Shown here piece by piece: positions 55,130 through 63,640 of a stretch of 64,000 nt of DNA. Below the pieces are notes generated by a model. That model saw only the letters and a list, made by a program, of their open reading frames with translations. It made no database searches and was not told the origin of the DNA. This DNA is from Halothermothrix sp. (GTDB lineage Bacteria; Bacillota; Halanaerobiia; DY22613), in the NCBI GenBank assembly GCA_016841825.1, contig JAENYK010000001.1, positions 248,001 through 312,000 on the forward strand, written 5' to 3'. The position numbers and the translations under genes were made by a program. The first letter of the stretch is position 1. Every line of letters begins with the position of its first letter.

Positions 55130-57748
55130 TTAACCAGTTTTTTGAGTTCGATAATCCATCACCAGCTGCCACTTTTCAGGACTCAGAGGTCGATCAAAAC
55201 TGCGTAAATCAGCCAACTCAAATCCGTGTTTATTAGCAAGTTGCCGTGTAAAAAGAATGCTCTCCAGAGTAATCCCAGATGAACCGATACTGGTATGCTG
55301 ATAGTGGTGCTCCAACGCCAACATCATCGTTTCAGCCATACAGGCATAGGCCAGACCCTTTTCGAAACCAAAATTCCACCCCAGAGAAGGACGTCCAGGT
55401 ACACCAATAACTCCTCCATCAATTACCAGAACATCAGGTCTCAACATCTCCACCTCTTTACTCACATTCCCCGGTTTAGAAATATCACACACAATAGCTC
55501 CATACTTTAAGTTATGAGGTGTGATCAATTTATCAATACTACTGGTTGCACAGACAACTATATCTGACAGAGATAGTCCTTCATTAATTCGTGTGGTAAC
55601 TAAAATCGGACTATCTTTACCATTTACTCTTTTAGCAAACTCTGCAAATTCACTGACAGGTGCATCCACGGATGGCAAGCTGCCGTATTTGCATAAACGT
55701 TGACCTACAGTTCTGCCAGGTAAATGCTTACCGTCTTTTAGAATAGTAACCAAATATCGATAAATATCCCCTGCTATACTATACAATCGCCTCAGACTGG
55801 AACGTTCATTTGCCGGGTTACCAATCAGTACCAATTGAGATACCTGTTCTGCCAACAGCAGAGCAACACCTTTTCCAATCGAACCTGTCGCTCCCACAAC
55901 TGCAGCACTAGCTGTCTCGGGAGAAGTTTTCAATTTACTCAAAGAATCTATAACAGCATCTACTGCTGACACCACAGTATAGCTATTTCCTGTTGTTAAC
56001 GGTATCCCTTCATCTTTTATGTATAGACCACCCATGGAAACAACAGAAGTGAAGGCTCCGAGTCCGACAATCTTTGCTCCCCGTTCTTTAGCCAATTCTA
56101 AACCAGATCTCAATTCAGCCAGAGCTTCCTCTTTTGACATCGCAATTAACTCCCGGGTAGTTCTGGGAATAGCTATAAACTCCCCATAAGCTCTCTTTCC
56201 ACTTTTCGAACTCACCCTGGTTGCAGACAGAACAAAAGGTTCTAACAGATTACCCAATCGATTGGTTAATCTGCTTAATTCTCCATCATTAAAAGAAGCT
56301 AAACTATCATCAAATTCATAATAATTCCGTAAATCCAGAGGATGTATCAAAAATGCAAATCTACCTTCCGTTGAATCTTCTGTAGGTCTGATAACCTGCT
56401 CTTCTTTATGAACTACAGATTTATACTCTTTATTTGCGGTCACATCAATTAGAAAAGAGACAAATTTTGCAGTATGGCCTTCACTTAAAACCCGGAGCAT
56501 TGACTCAATCTTATCCACACAGGCATGACACTGTTCCTCACTAATAATTAACGGTGGCTCTATCCGAATTACATGATTACCATTGAGAGTAGGTGCTACC
56601 CGTAACTGCTGATTATTTAACAAATAACTGGAGACAATCGGAGTCAACATATCCTGCTCAGCAATAGGACCTAACATGCTTCCGGGAAAGGTATATCGAT
56701 CAATGCCAAATTCAATTCCCATCATTAAACCTCGACCGCGGACTGATTTAATCAACTGCGGATAATCTTTTTGTAGAGCTGTCAGCCTGGATTTGAGTAA
56801 TTCACCGCGTTCACTAATCTGCTTTAACATCTGATCATTATCTCTGGTAAGAATATCTAAGACCCTGATTCCAATCCTACAGGCAAGAGAATTGCCGGCA
56901 AACGTTGAAGAATGCTTATTGGCAAATTCTTCATTATAAACTTCTGCAGTAGACAGACAGGCACCTACAGGAATAATACCACCACCCAGAGCTTTGGCTA
57001 TTACCAGCACATCTGGTATAACCTGTTCATGTTGACAGGCAAATAACTTACCGGTTCTACCCAGACCAGTCTGGATCTCATCCAGAACCAATAATACACC
57101 ATGTCTTGAACAGATCTCTCTAACCTGTCGCAAATAACCCACAGGAGGTTCTACAATTCCACCTTCACCCTGAATAGGTTCCAGAATAAAAGCAGCATAA
57201 TAATCAGGTCTGGCACTCAACTCTTCTTCCAGAACCTGAGCATTACCATATTCGATACATTCGAACCCTTTTATCGGTGCACCAAAAGCTTTTTGGTAAC
57301 CAGGATTACCCGTAGCTGATAAAGCCCCCATCGTCTTACCATGAAAACTATTAATTGTTGTCAAAATGCCCATTCGACCGGTAGCAGAACGAGATAATTT
57401 GATAGCCGCTTCGACTGACTCAGTACCACTATTGGTATATGTAACGTATTTTAAACCTTCCGGAGCAATTTGAATTAGTCTTTTCGCCAATTCTCCCGCA
57501 GCGTTTAAGGCTGAAGGTTGAATAAATGAAGGTTCATAACTTCGTTGAAAATCTTGAATACACTCCCAGATTTCCGGATGGTTATATCCGAAAGGTAATG
57601 CCCCATAGGCAGCAATACAATCCAGATAGCACTTTCCTTCACTATCATAGAGATAGCAGCCCTCTCCCCGAATATATTTTTTGTCCATCTTAATATCTTC
57701 CAATAATTTACCAAGATGTGGATTTACATACTCAATATATGGATGCAT
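55130..57748 (-). CDS. Class III aminotransferase fused to acyl-ACP-reductase-like domain
   Basis: 872 aa from the ATG at 57746-57748 (GGAGGAGAAAT). Residues ~1-430 are a PLP aminotransferase with TNSGTESVEAA (104-114), DEIQTGLG (223-230) and Lys252 in IAKALGGG. Residues ~465-830 resemble cyanobacterial acyl-ACP reductase: LGAFTS, TTGNSYTVV, the NAD(P) loop AVVGATGSIGKG (616-627), and Cys803 in YACMAETMML, which aligns with the catalytic Cys of that enzyme from memory. This would reduce an acyl thioester to an aldehyde and aminate it. Substrate unknown. Nothing suggests a frameshift. Confidence 0.82.
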   Translation of the reverse strand: MHPYIEYVNPHLGKLLEDIKMDKKYIRGEGCYLYDSEGKCYLDCIAAYGALPFGYNHPEIWECIQDFQRSYEPSFIQPSALNAAGELAKRLIQIAPEGLKYVTYTNSGTESVEAAIKLSRSATGRMGILTTINSFHGKTMGALSATGNPGYQKAFGAPIKGFECIEYGNAQVLEEELSARPDYYAAFILEPIQGEGGIVEPPVGYLRQVREICSRHGVLLVLDEIQTGLGRTGKLFACQHEQVIPDVLVIAKALGGGIIPVGACLSTAEVYNEEFANKHSSTFAGNSLACRIGIRVLDILTRDNDQMLKQISERGELLKSRLTALQKDYPQLIKSVRGRGLMMGIEFGIDRYTFPGSMLGPIAEQDMLTPIVSSYLLNNQQLRVAPTLNGNHVIRIEPPLIISEEQCHACVDKIESMLRVLSEGHTAKFVSFLIDVTANKEYKSVVHKEEQVIRPTEDSTEGRFAFLIHPLDLRNYYEFDDSLASFNDGELSRLTNRLGNLLEPFVLSATRVSSKSGKRAYGEFIAIPRTTRELIAMSKEEALAELRSGLELAKERGAKIVGLGAFTSVVSMGGLYIKDEGIPLTTGNSYTVVSAVDAVIDSLSKLKTSPETASAAVVGATGSIGKGVALLLAEQVSQLVLIGNPANERSSLRRLYSIAGDIYRYLVTILKDGKHLPGRTVGQRLCKYGSLPSVDAPVSEFAEFAKRVNGKDSPILVTTRINEGLSLSDIVVCATSSIDKLITPHNLKYGAIVCDISKPGNVSKEVEMLRPDVLVIDGGVIGVPGRPSLGWNFGFEKGLAYACMAETMMLALEHHYQHTSIGSSGITLESILFTRQLANKHGFELADLRSFDRPLSPEKWQLVMDYRTQKTG

Positions 57749-57764
57749 ATTTCTCCTCCTCTTC

Positions 57765-57810
57765 TGTGTACAATTTTGTGCACAACCTTTATTATATCCA
57801 TTTTGCACAA
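57765..57810. promoter_or_regulatory. TTGTGCACAA-type operator cluster
   Basis: The perfect palindrome TTGTGCACAA (57776-57785) is flanked by TGTGTACAA (57765-57773) and TTGCACAA (57803-57810), with TATAAT on the minus strand (57791-57796) between them. It could be a regulator site for the aminotransferase fusion gene. No regulator gene is adjacent. Confidence 0.4.
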
Positions 57811-57832
57811 AAAAATAATCTCCTGCAAAGAT

Positions 57833-58087
57833 TTAAGAAAAATTTATCAGGAGAAAATTTAAAATTAGAAGAAGTCCTATCAAACATCCATTAATTATCA
57901 GGTCTCTACGATGCACTTTAGTCCGACCAAGAATAAATCTACTACTTCTTTTCTGTAAAAACTGCCGCACACTCCTGGGCAGTTTGTCAAAATACTTTTT
58001 GTAGCGAAAGACCTTCCGCAAAAAAACAGCCACTTCAAACAAAGTCAATCCAAACAAAGCTAGCCGATATAGTGAAAATAGATTCAT
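57833..58087 (-). CDS. Small membrane protein of unknown function
   Basis: 84 aa. Two hydrophobic helices (LYRLALFGLTLFEVAVFL and IINGCLIGLLLILNFLLINF) flank a very basic middle (RKVFRYKKYFDKLPRSVRQF, KRSSRFILGRTKVHRRD). Its start overlaps the end of the DUF1232 gene by four bases, so they are coupled. No family is recognised. Confidence 0.6.
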   Translation of the reverse strand: MNLFSLYRLALFGLTLFEVAVFLRKVFRYKKYFDKLPRSVRQFLQKRSSRFILGRTKVHRRDLIINGCLIGLLLILNFLLINFS

Positions 58088-58542
58088 CCCAACCTCTCCA
58101 AAACAAGTTTGACTGCAATCCCAATTACCGCACAGATAATCAGTGAGATTAGCGTAATCCTCACTTTACGATTATGTTTACGAATCTCAATATCTGCAAA
58201 CTCTTCAGCTGATTTCACCAGATATTTCTTCAACTCATGGCCCAACATTGCTACTGTCCCCATAATAAGTGCAGCATCATCGGTCAGACCAGCCGCCGGA
58301 ATGACATCAGGTATTGCATCTAAAGGACTGATTAGATATAATAGTGTTCCAATTGCCAGAGCCTTGGATTTCCAGGCTGCCTGCGGATCTTTAATCATCT
58401 TATATAATGCCTGAACCTTGGGCCAGACCTCTTTAATCGCTCCTTTATACATCTTCCCTAATTTTTGAGATATTTTTTGAATATCAGATTCTTTTGCTTC
58501 CCTGGTAAATTTTTTTAACAACTCCTCTTTCTGAAGCTTCAC
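58084..58542 (-). CDS. DUF1232 (YkvA-like) membrane protein
   Basis: 152 aa, GTG start after AAGGAGG. Central WKSKALAIGTLLYLISPLDA followed by IPDVIPAAGLTDDAA is the DUF1232 signature; a C-terminal helix (ITLISLIICAVIGIAVKLVL) anchors it. Function is not known. Coupled to the small membrane protein. Confidence 0.85.
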   Translation of the reverse strand: MKLQKEELLKKFTREAKESDIQKISQKLGKMYKGAIKEVWPKVQALYKMIKDPQAAWKSKALAIGTLLYLISPLDAIPDVIPAAGLTDDAALIMGTVAMLGHELKKYLVKSAEEFADIEIRKHNRKVRITLISLIICAVIGIAVKLVLERLG

Positions 58543-58561
58543 AGTTTCTCCTCCTTTTCGC

Positions 58562-58672
58562 AGTAAACTCGTTCAGCTAAAGCTGAACTTCGAGGTTTCA
58601 GAATGGGGATTCAACCCCACCTGAAGTAGAATAAGGCGGCTCCCACTTATGAAAGTGGGAGTCATAGAACTT
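58562..58672 (-). repeat. Structured repeat, copy C (inverted)
   Basis: Third copy, on the minus strand, upstream of the DUF1232 gene. The stems CCCACTT/AAGTGGG, TTCAGGTGGGG/CCCCATTCTGAA and GTTCAGCT/AGCTGAAC are preserved; the end reads GAGTTTACT instead of GAATTCACT. Nothing else is seen between 58673 and 58961. Confidence 0.77.
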
Positions 58673-58961
58673 AGATATATTATCAAGATTCAACCAATAA
58701 CCAAAATTACCTGCTTTTTATAACTGATTTACTTAACTTTCTCTTCATATATAGAGAAAATAACTATCAAAAATTACTCAATGACACAATTTGCTTTTAC
58801 TCAAACTAGAACAAATTTGATTTATCAGTCAGCTACCTTTTTTTGAAAAAAGCTCTTTTTCTTTCTTAAAAGAAGGAAAGCCTTATCGTAAATCTTTTCC
58901 AGAAACGACTGTAAAAAGTGACCTCTGCATCTTCCCAAAGCTATCTACAATCCACAAACTC

Positions 58962-59012
58962 AAAAAAAGGGGCTGCTGTAGTGGTTTATAAAAACCACTA
59001 CAGCAGCCCCTT
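58962..59012 (-). terminator. PepF terminator
   Basis: A perfect 20-bp stem (AAGGGGCTGCTGTAGTGGTT and its complement) around TTTATAAA-like loop, followed by seven T residues, directly after the pepF stop. Confidence 0.93.
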
Positions 59013-59045
59013 GACAAATCAATCAGCTTAATCTGTCAGAACAAA

Positions 59046-60830
59046 TTATTTATTCAAAGCATCTGCCAATTCTATAAATTTCTCAATATCTTTCACAATC
59101 AACCCTAATGAACTCCTCCAAAAATCAATTGAGTTCACATCAATACCTACCATCTTAGTTGCTTCAATAATACTCATGCTGCCTGTTGCTCTTAATAGAT
59201 CATCATAGTTTTCGACAAAGGCATCACCCTGTTTTAAATACTCAGAATACAACCCCAGAGCAAAGAGCAGTCCGAAAGCATATGGAAAATTATAATAATT
59301 ACGATCAGCAGAATAATAGTGACTCTTGTTAACCCACATATATGGATGTAAGTATTCCGGATCTAAACCTTCACCATAGGCTTCCTTTTGCGCCGAGACC
59401 ATCAGATCTTTCAGTTCTTTAACAGACAAGGAATAGTCTTTGCGTCGGTTAAATAGTTCATCTTCAAATAAGAAGCGACTATAAATGTCTACAATAACCT
59501 GCCCGGCAGTTGATACCGAACTCTCCAAAATACTAAATGCTTCTTCCTGAGTGGCAGTCTCCAGAGCAGCATTTACTACAATAGTCTCCGCAAAAATTGA
59601 TGCAGTCTCAGCCAGAGGCATTGGATAACGACTATTTGCCACACTTTCAGTAATTAGACACAGGCCATGATAGCCATGACCTAACTCATGCGCTAAAGTA
59701 GTCACATTGTTGAAAGTTCCGTTAAAGTTCATCAAAATTCGACTCTCTTTGATCGGATGAATATTAGAACAGAAAGCACCACCCCGTTTACCTTGACGTG
59801 GTTCAGCATCGATCCATCTCTTTGCAAAAGCATTGTCAGCAAAATCTGCCAGTCTGTCAGTAAAGGTTCTGAAGTTTTTAACGATAAATTCTCTGGCTTC
59901 CTGATATGTAAATTCCTTCTCTCCAGTACCAACAGGAGCAAACATCTCATAGAAAGGAAGTCCATTCCTATAACCCAGCAACTCAGCTTTCTTTCTGAAG
60001 TATTGACGGAAAGTTGGTAGACTCTCTCTAATCGCCTCAAACATAACAACCAGAGTCTCTTTTTCCATTTTGGACTGTAAGAGAGTCTCATGTAATGGGG
60101 ATTCATAGCCCTTCATGTTAGCAACCGTAATTACCTCACCTTTGATCCCATTCAAAGCTGCTGCAGAACCTTCTTCAATCTTCTCATAAGCCTTAAGCTC
60201 AGCCTGATAAGCATTCTTTCTAACCTCTGGTCTGGCGTGATAGGCCAGATTCCTCACTACTGGTAACGGTAATTGTTTCTCTTCACCATCCAGAGTAATG
60301 TCTACTGACAAGGTTGAGACCAGTTTATTCTGAAGTTTTGCCCAGGCTTTGGAACCAGTATTAGACATTTGAGCGATCAGAACTTCCAGTTCATTACTCA
60401 ACAAATATTTACTCTGCCTGGCTATATTCCTCAAATAGAAACTATGTTCAGTTAATAGTGCGGAAGCAGAGATCAGCTTCTCCAGATTATTCAGTTCGCC
60501 TACCCATCTTTCCAGACGAACTACAGACTCAGTTATCTCATTTCTTTTGTTGTCTAATAATTCCAGAGTCTGTAAAGCTCTATCATTAGTAACATCTGTG
60601 CTCATTGTCAATCTGGCAAAAGCATTTAAACGTAGAAAACAACTAGTAAAATCATTGTTCAAAGTAATGTACTCTTCCAATTTCTGCACCGCATCTTCCT
60701 GATCATGCAAATTTGTCGCAACCCACTGGTTAATTTTGTCAATATATTCATCCAGTTTGTTGAGTGAATTTTGAAACTCTTTTGACTCAAAAGAAGTAAA
60801 TAATTGGTCCAGATCCCATCTTAATTCCAT
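59046..60830 (-). CDS. pepF: Oligoendopeptidase F
   Basis: 594 aa from the ATG at 60828-60830 (GGGAGGG eight bases upstream; an upstream ATG is less likely). The M3B zinc motif HELGHGYHGLC (HExxH) is present, with the following ESVANSRYPMPLAETASIF supplying the downstream Glu. It cleaves oligopeptides of about 7-17 residues in the cytoplasm. It has a SigH-like promoter and a strong terminator, so it is a single-gene unit. Confidence 0.95.
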   Translation of the reverse strand: MELRWDLDQLFTSFESKEFQNSLNKLDEYIDKINQWVATNLHDQEDAVQKLEEYITLNNDFTSCFLRLNAFARLTMSTDVTNDRALQTLELLDNKRNEITESVVRLERWVGELNNLEKLISASALLTEHSFYLRNIARQSKYLLSNELEVLIAQMSNTGSKAWAKLQNKLVSTLSVDITLDGEEKQLPLPVVRNLAYHARPEVRKNAYQAELKAYEKIEEGSAAALNGIKGEVITVANMKGYESPLHETLLQSKMEKETLVVMFEAIRESLPTFRQYFRKKAELLGYRNGLPFYEMFAPVGTGEKEFTYQEAREFIVKNFRTFTDRLADFADNAFAKRWIDAEPRQGKRGGAFCSNIHPIKESRILMNFNGTFNNVTTLAHELGHGYHGLCLITESVANSRYPMPLAETASIFAETIVVNAALETATQEEAFSILESSVSTAGQVIVDIYSRFLFEDELFNRRKDYSLSVKELKDLMVSAQKEAYGEGLDPEYLHPYMWVNKSHYYSADRNYYNFPYAFGLLFALGLYSEYLKQGDAFVENYDDLLRATGSMSIIEATKMVGIDVNSIDFWRSSLGLIVKDIEKFIELADALNK

Positions 60831-60929
60831 ACTTAATGCCCTCCCTACCATTTTTTATTATACTTCCCAACAAAGGTTAAACATAAAAGTGTAAAAGACT
60901 CTTATGCACTTTTAGAACTCTACATAAAA

Positions 60930-60958
60930 AAATTCTTCGCATAACGAAAAATTCCTGC
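60930..60958 (-). promoter_or_regulatory. SigH promoter of pepF
   Basis: GCAGGAATT (60950-60958), 11-bp spacer, GAAGAATTT (60930-60938): no mismatch to RNAGGAWWW-N11-RNNGAATWW. This is the best of the set. Confidence 0.72.
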
Positions 60959-61098
60959 ATATATATAAAATATATACTTGTTCATCTGTCCACTTAATTC
61001 ATTATGGTGAATCTACACTCACCAACCAATTTAATTCTACAATCCTTTAAATAATTGAGAATATTTATTCCAAAACAACATTTTCCTCCTCCTGACAA

Positions 61099-61127
61099 GC
61101 AGGAATTTACCAATAAATCTTGAACTA
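61099..61127 (+). promoter_or_regulatory. SigH-like promoter of the HD gene
   Basis: GCAGGAATT (61099-61107), 11-bp spacer, CTTGAACTA (61119-61127): perfect -35 but a weak -10 with GAAC for GAAT. It faces away from the pepF promoter in the 360-bp divergent gap. Confidence 0.5.
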
Positions 61128-61192
61128 TTGTTAGTACATTTTCAATGCCAGGTAACTATGGCATACCATTAATAGAGAAAGGGGGAAAGTTA

Positions 61193-61897
61193 ATGTTACT
61201 CACATTGGATAGTGTTAAATCTAACCCTGATTTTCATCTGATGATCAAAAAAGCCCATGCTTATCTACAGGAGAGAGGTTATACAGAACATGGTTTTCGC
61301 CATGTCAACTATGTCTCTAAAGTCACAGAATATATTTTGCAGACTTTAGAATATGATGATCGAACAGTTGAACTGGGAGCCATTACCGGTTATCTCCATG
61401 ATATTGGGAACATGTTTAACCGTAAACATCATGGAATCTCCGGTGCCCAGATCGTATATACTGAACTAAGACGTCTAAATGTTCCTCTGGATGAGATTTG
61501 TACCATTACAACCGCTATAGCTAATCATGAAGAAGAGATCGGTTTTCCAGTCAGTCCGGTTTCTGCAGCACTTATTATTGCCGACAAGAGCGATGCCCAT
61601 CGAACCAGAGTTCACAAACGTAACTCCAGTGATATTCATGACCGGGTTAATCTCGCCATTCAGGACTCACGGGTTGAAGTCGATCAACAGAATAAGAATA
61701 TCACCTTATATATTGATTATGACTCTGCCCTCTGTCAAGTGATGGACTATTTTGAAATTTATCTCTCCCGGATGGAGATGTGCAAAGCTGCTGCTTCTCA
61801 CCTGGGATGTCGATTCCGCCTACTAATTAACAATTTGGAACTTTTAGGCCATGTCACTGACGGGCAAGTTGCAGCAACCGAAGATATGAGTTCCTAA
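61193..61897 (+). CDS. HD-domain phosphohydrolase
   Basis: 234 aa from the ATG at 61193 (AAAGGGGG seven bases upstream). Metal-binding pattern: His in YTEHGFRHVNYVSKV, His-Asp in GYLHDIGNMFNRKHHG, and DKSDAHRTRVH. These residues fit a Mg2+/Mn2+-dependent phosphohydrolase, such as a nucleotide- or cyclic-nucleotide-acting enzyme; the substrate is unknown. The C-terminal ~100 residues (IQDSRVEVDQQNKNITLYID) are family-specific. Confidence 0.87.
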   Translation: MLLTLDSVKSNPDFHLMIKKAHAYLQERGYTEHGFRHVNYVSKVTEYILQTLEYDDRTVELGAITGYLHDIGNMFNRKHHGISGAQIVYTELRRLNVPLDEICTITTAIANHEEEIGFPVSPVSAALIIADKSDAHRTRVHKRNSSDIHDRVNLAIQDSRVEVDQQNKNITLYIDYDSALCQVMDYFEIYLSRMEMCKAAASHLGCRFRLLINNLELLGHVTDGQVAATEDMSS

Positions 61898-61909
61898 GCT
61901 AATCATTTC

Positions 61910-61940
61910 AAAGCCGCCTTTTTGTGAAGGCGGCTTTATT
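61910..61940 (+). terminator. Terminator after the HD gene
   Basis: AAAGCCGCCTT pairs with AAGGCGGCTTT, loop TTTGTG, followed by a short T stretch. Confidence 0.87.
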
Positions 61941-61967
61941 ATAAAGAGATTATCAACTCATATACCT

Positions 61968-62333
61968 CTAGTTTGCCTCAGTTAATCTTCTGGTTGCAAT
62001 TACCGCTATTCCCAGACCAACTAAATCTTTGATAATCACTTGACCCGATTCGATCGGTGCTGAGACGATCAAACTACTAATCTCCTGCATCGCCTGGCCA
62101 ATCCTCTCTTTAGGTATTGGTTTTATAGTTTTTACAGGTATCACTGCATAGACTCCACCTCTGACCCGAACTGTTGTCGTCAAAGTCCGGGTTGGATGAT
62201 AGATCTCCTCTTCAGCATAACCTATCCCCCGCCGACACCGATTACCATGCACGGCTAAGATCTTCACTTCATCAAATTCTACATTAAGCAGACATCCACG
62301 AGGACATTGAATACAGATCACTTCTCGCTGCAT
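61968..62333 (-). CDS. DUF1667 domain protein
   Basis: 121 aa. ICIQCPRGCLLNVEF (residues 6-20) and VHGNRCRRGIGYAEEEI (28-44) give a CxxC...C metal- or FeS-like set, followed by HPTRTLTTTVRVRGG and VIPVKTIKPIPKE. DUF1667 genes are typically third in a glycerol-3-phosphate dehydrogenase operon, as here. A role in electron transfer is inferred. AAGGAGG precedes the ATG. Confidence 0.9.
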   Translation of the reverse strand: MQREVICIQCPRGCLLNVEFDEVKILAVHGNRCRRGIGYAEEEIYHPTRTLTTTVRVRGGVYAVIPVKTIKPIPKERIGQAMQEISSLIVSAPIESGQVIIKDLVGLGIAVIATRRLTEAN

Positions 62334-62348
62334 TTGCAGACCTCCTTT

Positions 62349-63623
62349 TTAAGATACCTCTTTTATCACAACAGATAGTTTTCCAACTTGAATCATCTTC
62401 TCCCAATTAGTGAAACTAACTGTAATCCGTATCATTTCTGCCGGTTTCAAAAATTTTTTCTTTGTACGATAGATCTCTTCTTTCCCAACCCAAAACTGTA
62501 TCTCTCCTACACTCATAGGTTCTGTCACTCTGAAATAGAAATCTATCGGATCAGTGATCGGTTCCTGTATCTTTTGCGGTATAACGTAACGAACATTGTT
62601 ACCTGGGCTGATTTCAATCTGTTCTCCCTGTACCCTCTGACTATCAATATACCTGGCTGCTGCTCTTCCGGCAAGATTTGCCTCTTCTGTCACATAATCT
62701 ACCAGATCATGTACTTGCAGCACATTGCCACAGGCAAAAATTCCAGGAATACTCGTCTCCCGATTCTGATTAACTAGAGCACCTCCCGTTACCTTATCCA
62801 ACCCTATCTCAGCCATACGGGTTAACTCATTCTCAGGTATCAATCCAACTGATAACAGCAAAGTGTCCACTGCTTGATAGCGTTCTGTTCCCGGTATTGG
62901 AACCAGATTAGCATCAACTCTGGCGATAGTCACTCCTTCAATCCTCTCAAATCCATGAATCTGCACTACAGTATGACTCAACAACAGTGGTATCTGATAG
63001 TCTTCCAGACACTGAACGATATTTCTGGTCAATCCATTAGAATAAGGCATGATCTCCAATACACCTAACACCTGGGATCCTTCCAAAGTCATTCGCCTGG
63101 CCATAATAAGACCAATATCTCCAGATCCTAAAATCAAAACCTTTTTCCCCGGTAAATATCCCTCAATATTGATATATCGCTGAACAGTACCGGCGGTGAA
63201 TATGCCGGCTGGTCTACTGCCTGGAATTCTAATTGCCTCTCTTGTTCGCTCCCTACAGCCCATTGCCAGAACTACTGCTTTTGTCTGATAGATCACCATT
63301 CCATCAGTCCGATTTACTGCATAGACCCACTTTTCCTGTCCTTTAGCTGCAATTTCTAAAACCATTGTATTGGTTTTAATCTCAATTTTGGTTTCAGCTA
63401 CCCAATCTATAAACCGCTGAGCATATTCTGGTCCTGTCAATTCCTCCCCAAAATAATGTAAGCCAAATCCATTATGAATACACTGGTGGAGGATTCCGCC
63501 CAATTCTATATCACGTTCAATTAGAACAATGTTCTGAACTTTTTCTTCATCAGCCGCCAATGCTGCCGCCAATCCTGCAGGTCCGCCACCAATAACCACC
63601 AGGTCTACCTTCCTTTTTTGCAT
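62349..63623 (-). CDS. FAD-dependent pyridine-nucleotide oxidoreductase of the glp operon
   Basis: 424 aa. FAD loop VIGGGPAGLAAALAADE (residues 10-26), NAD(P) loop VLILGSGDIGLIMARRM (165-181) and the second FAD motif GIFACGNVLQVHDLVDYVT (near 298-316). It is the GlpB-like/NADH-oxidase-like subunit found between GlpA and DUF1667 in anaerobic Firmicutes. It probably transfers electrons from glycerol-3-phosphate oxidation. The glpA-type gene ends 17 bp upstream. Confidence 0.9.
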   Translation of the reverse strand: MQKRKVDLVVIGGGPAGLAAALAADEEKVQNIVLIERDIELGGILHQCIHNGFGLHYFGEELTGPEYAQRFIDWVAETKIEIKTNTMVLEIAAKGQEKWVYAVNRTDGMVIYQTKAVVLAMGCRERTREAIRIPGSRPAGIFTAGTVQRYINIEGYLPGKKVLILGSGDIGLIMARRMTLEGSQVLGVLEIMPYSNGLTRNIVQCLEDYQIPLLLSHTVVQIHGFERIEGVTIARVDANLVPIPGTERYQAVDTLLLSVGLIPENELTRMAEIGLDKVTGGALVNQNRETSIPGIFACGNVLQVHDLVDYVTEEANLAGRAAARYIDSQRVQGEQIEISPGNNVRYVIPQKIQEPITDPIDFYFRVTEPMSVGEIQFWVGKEEIYRTKKKFLKPAEMIRITVSFTNWEKMIQVGKLSVVIKEVS

Positions 63624-63640
63624 ATTACCCCCTTCCTTTC

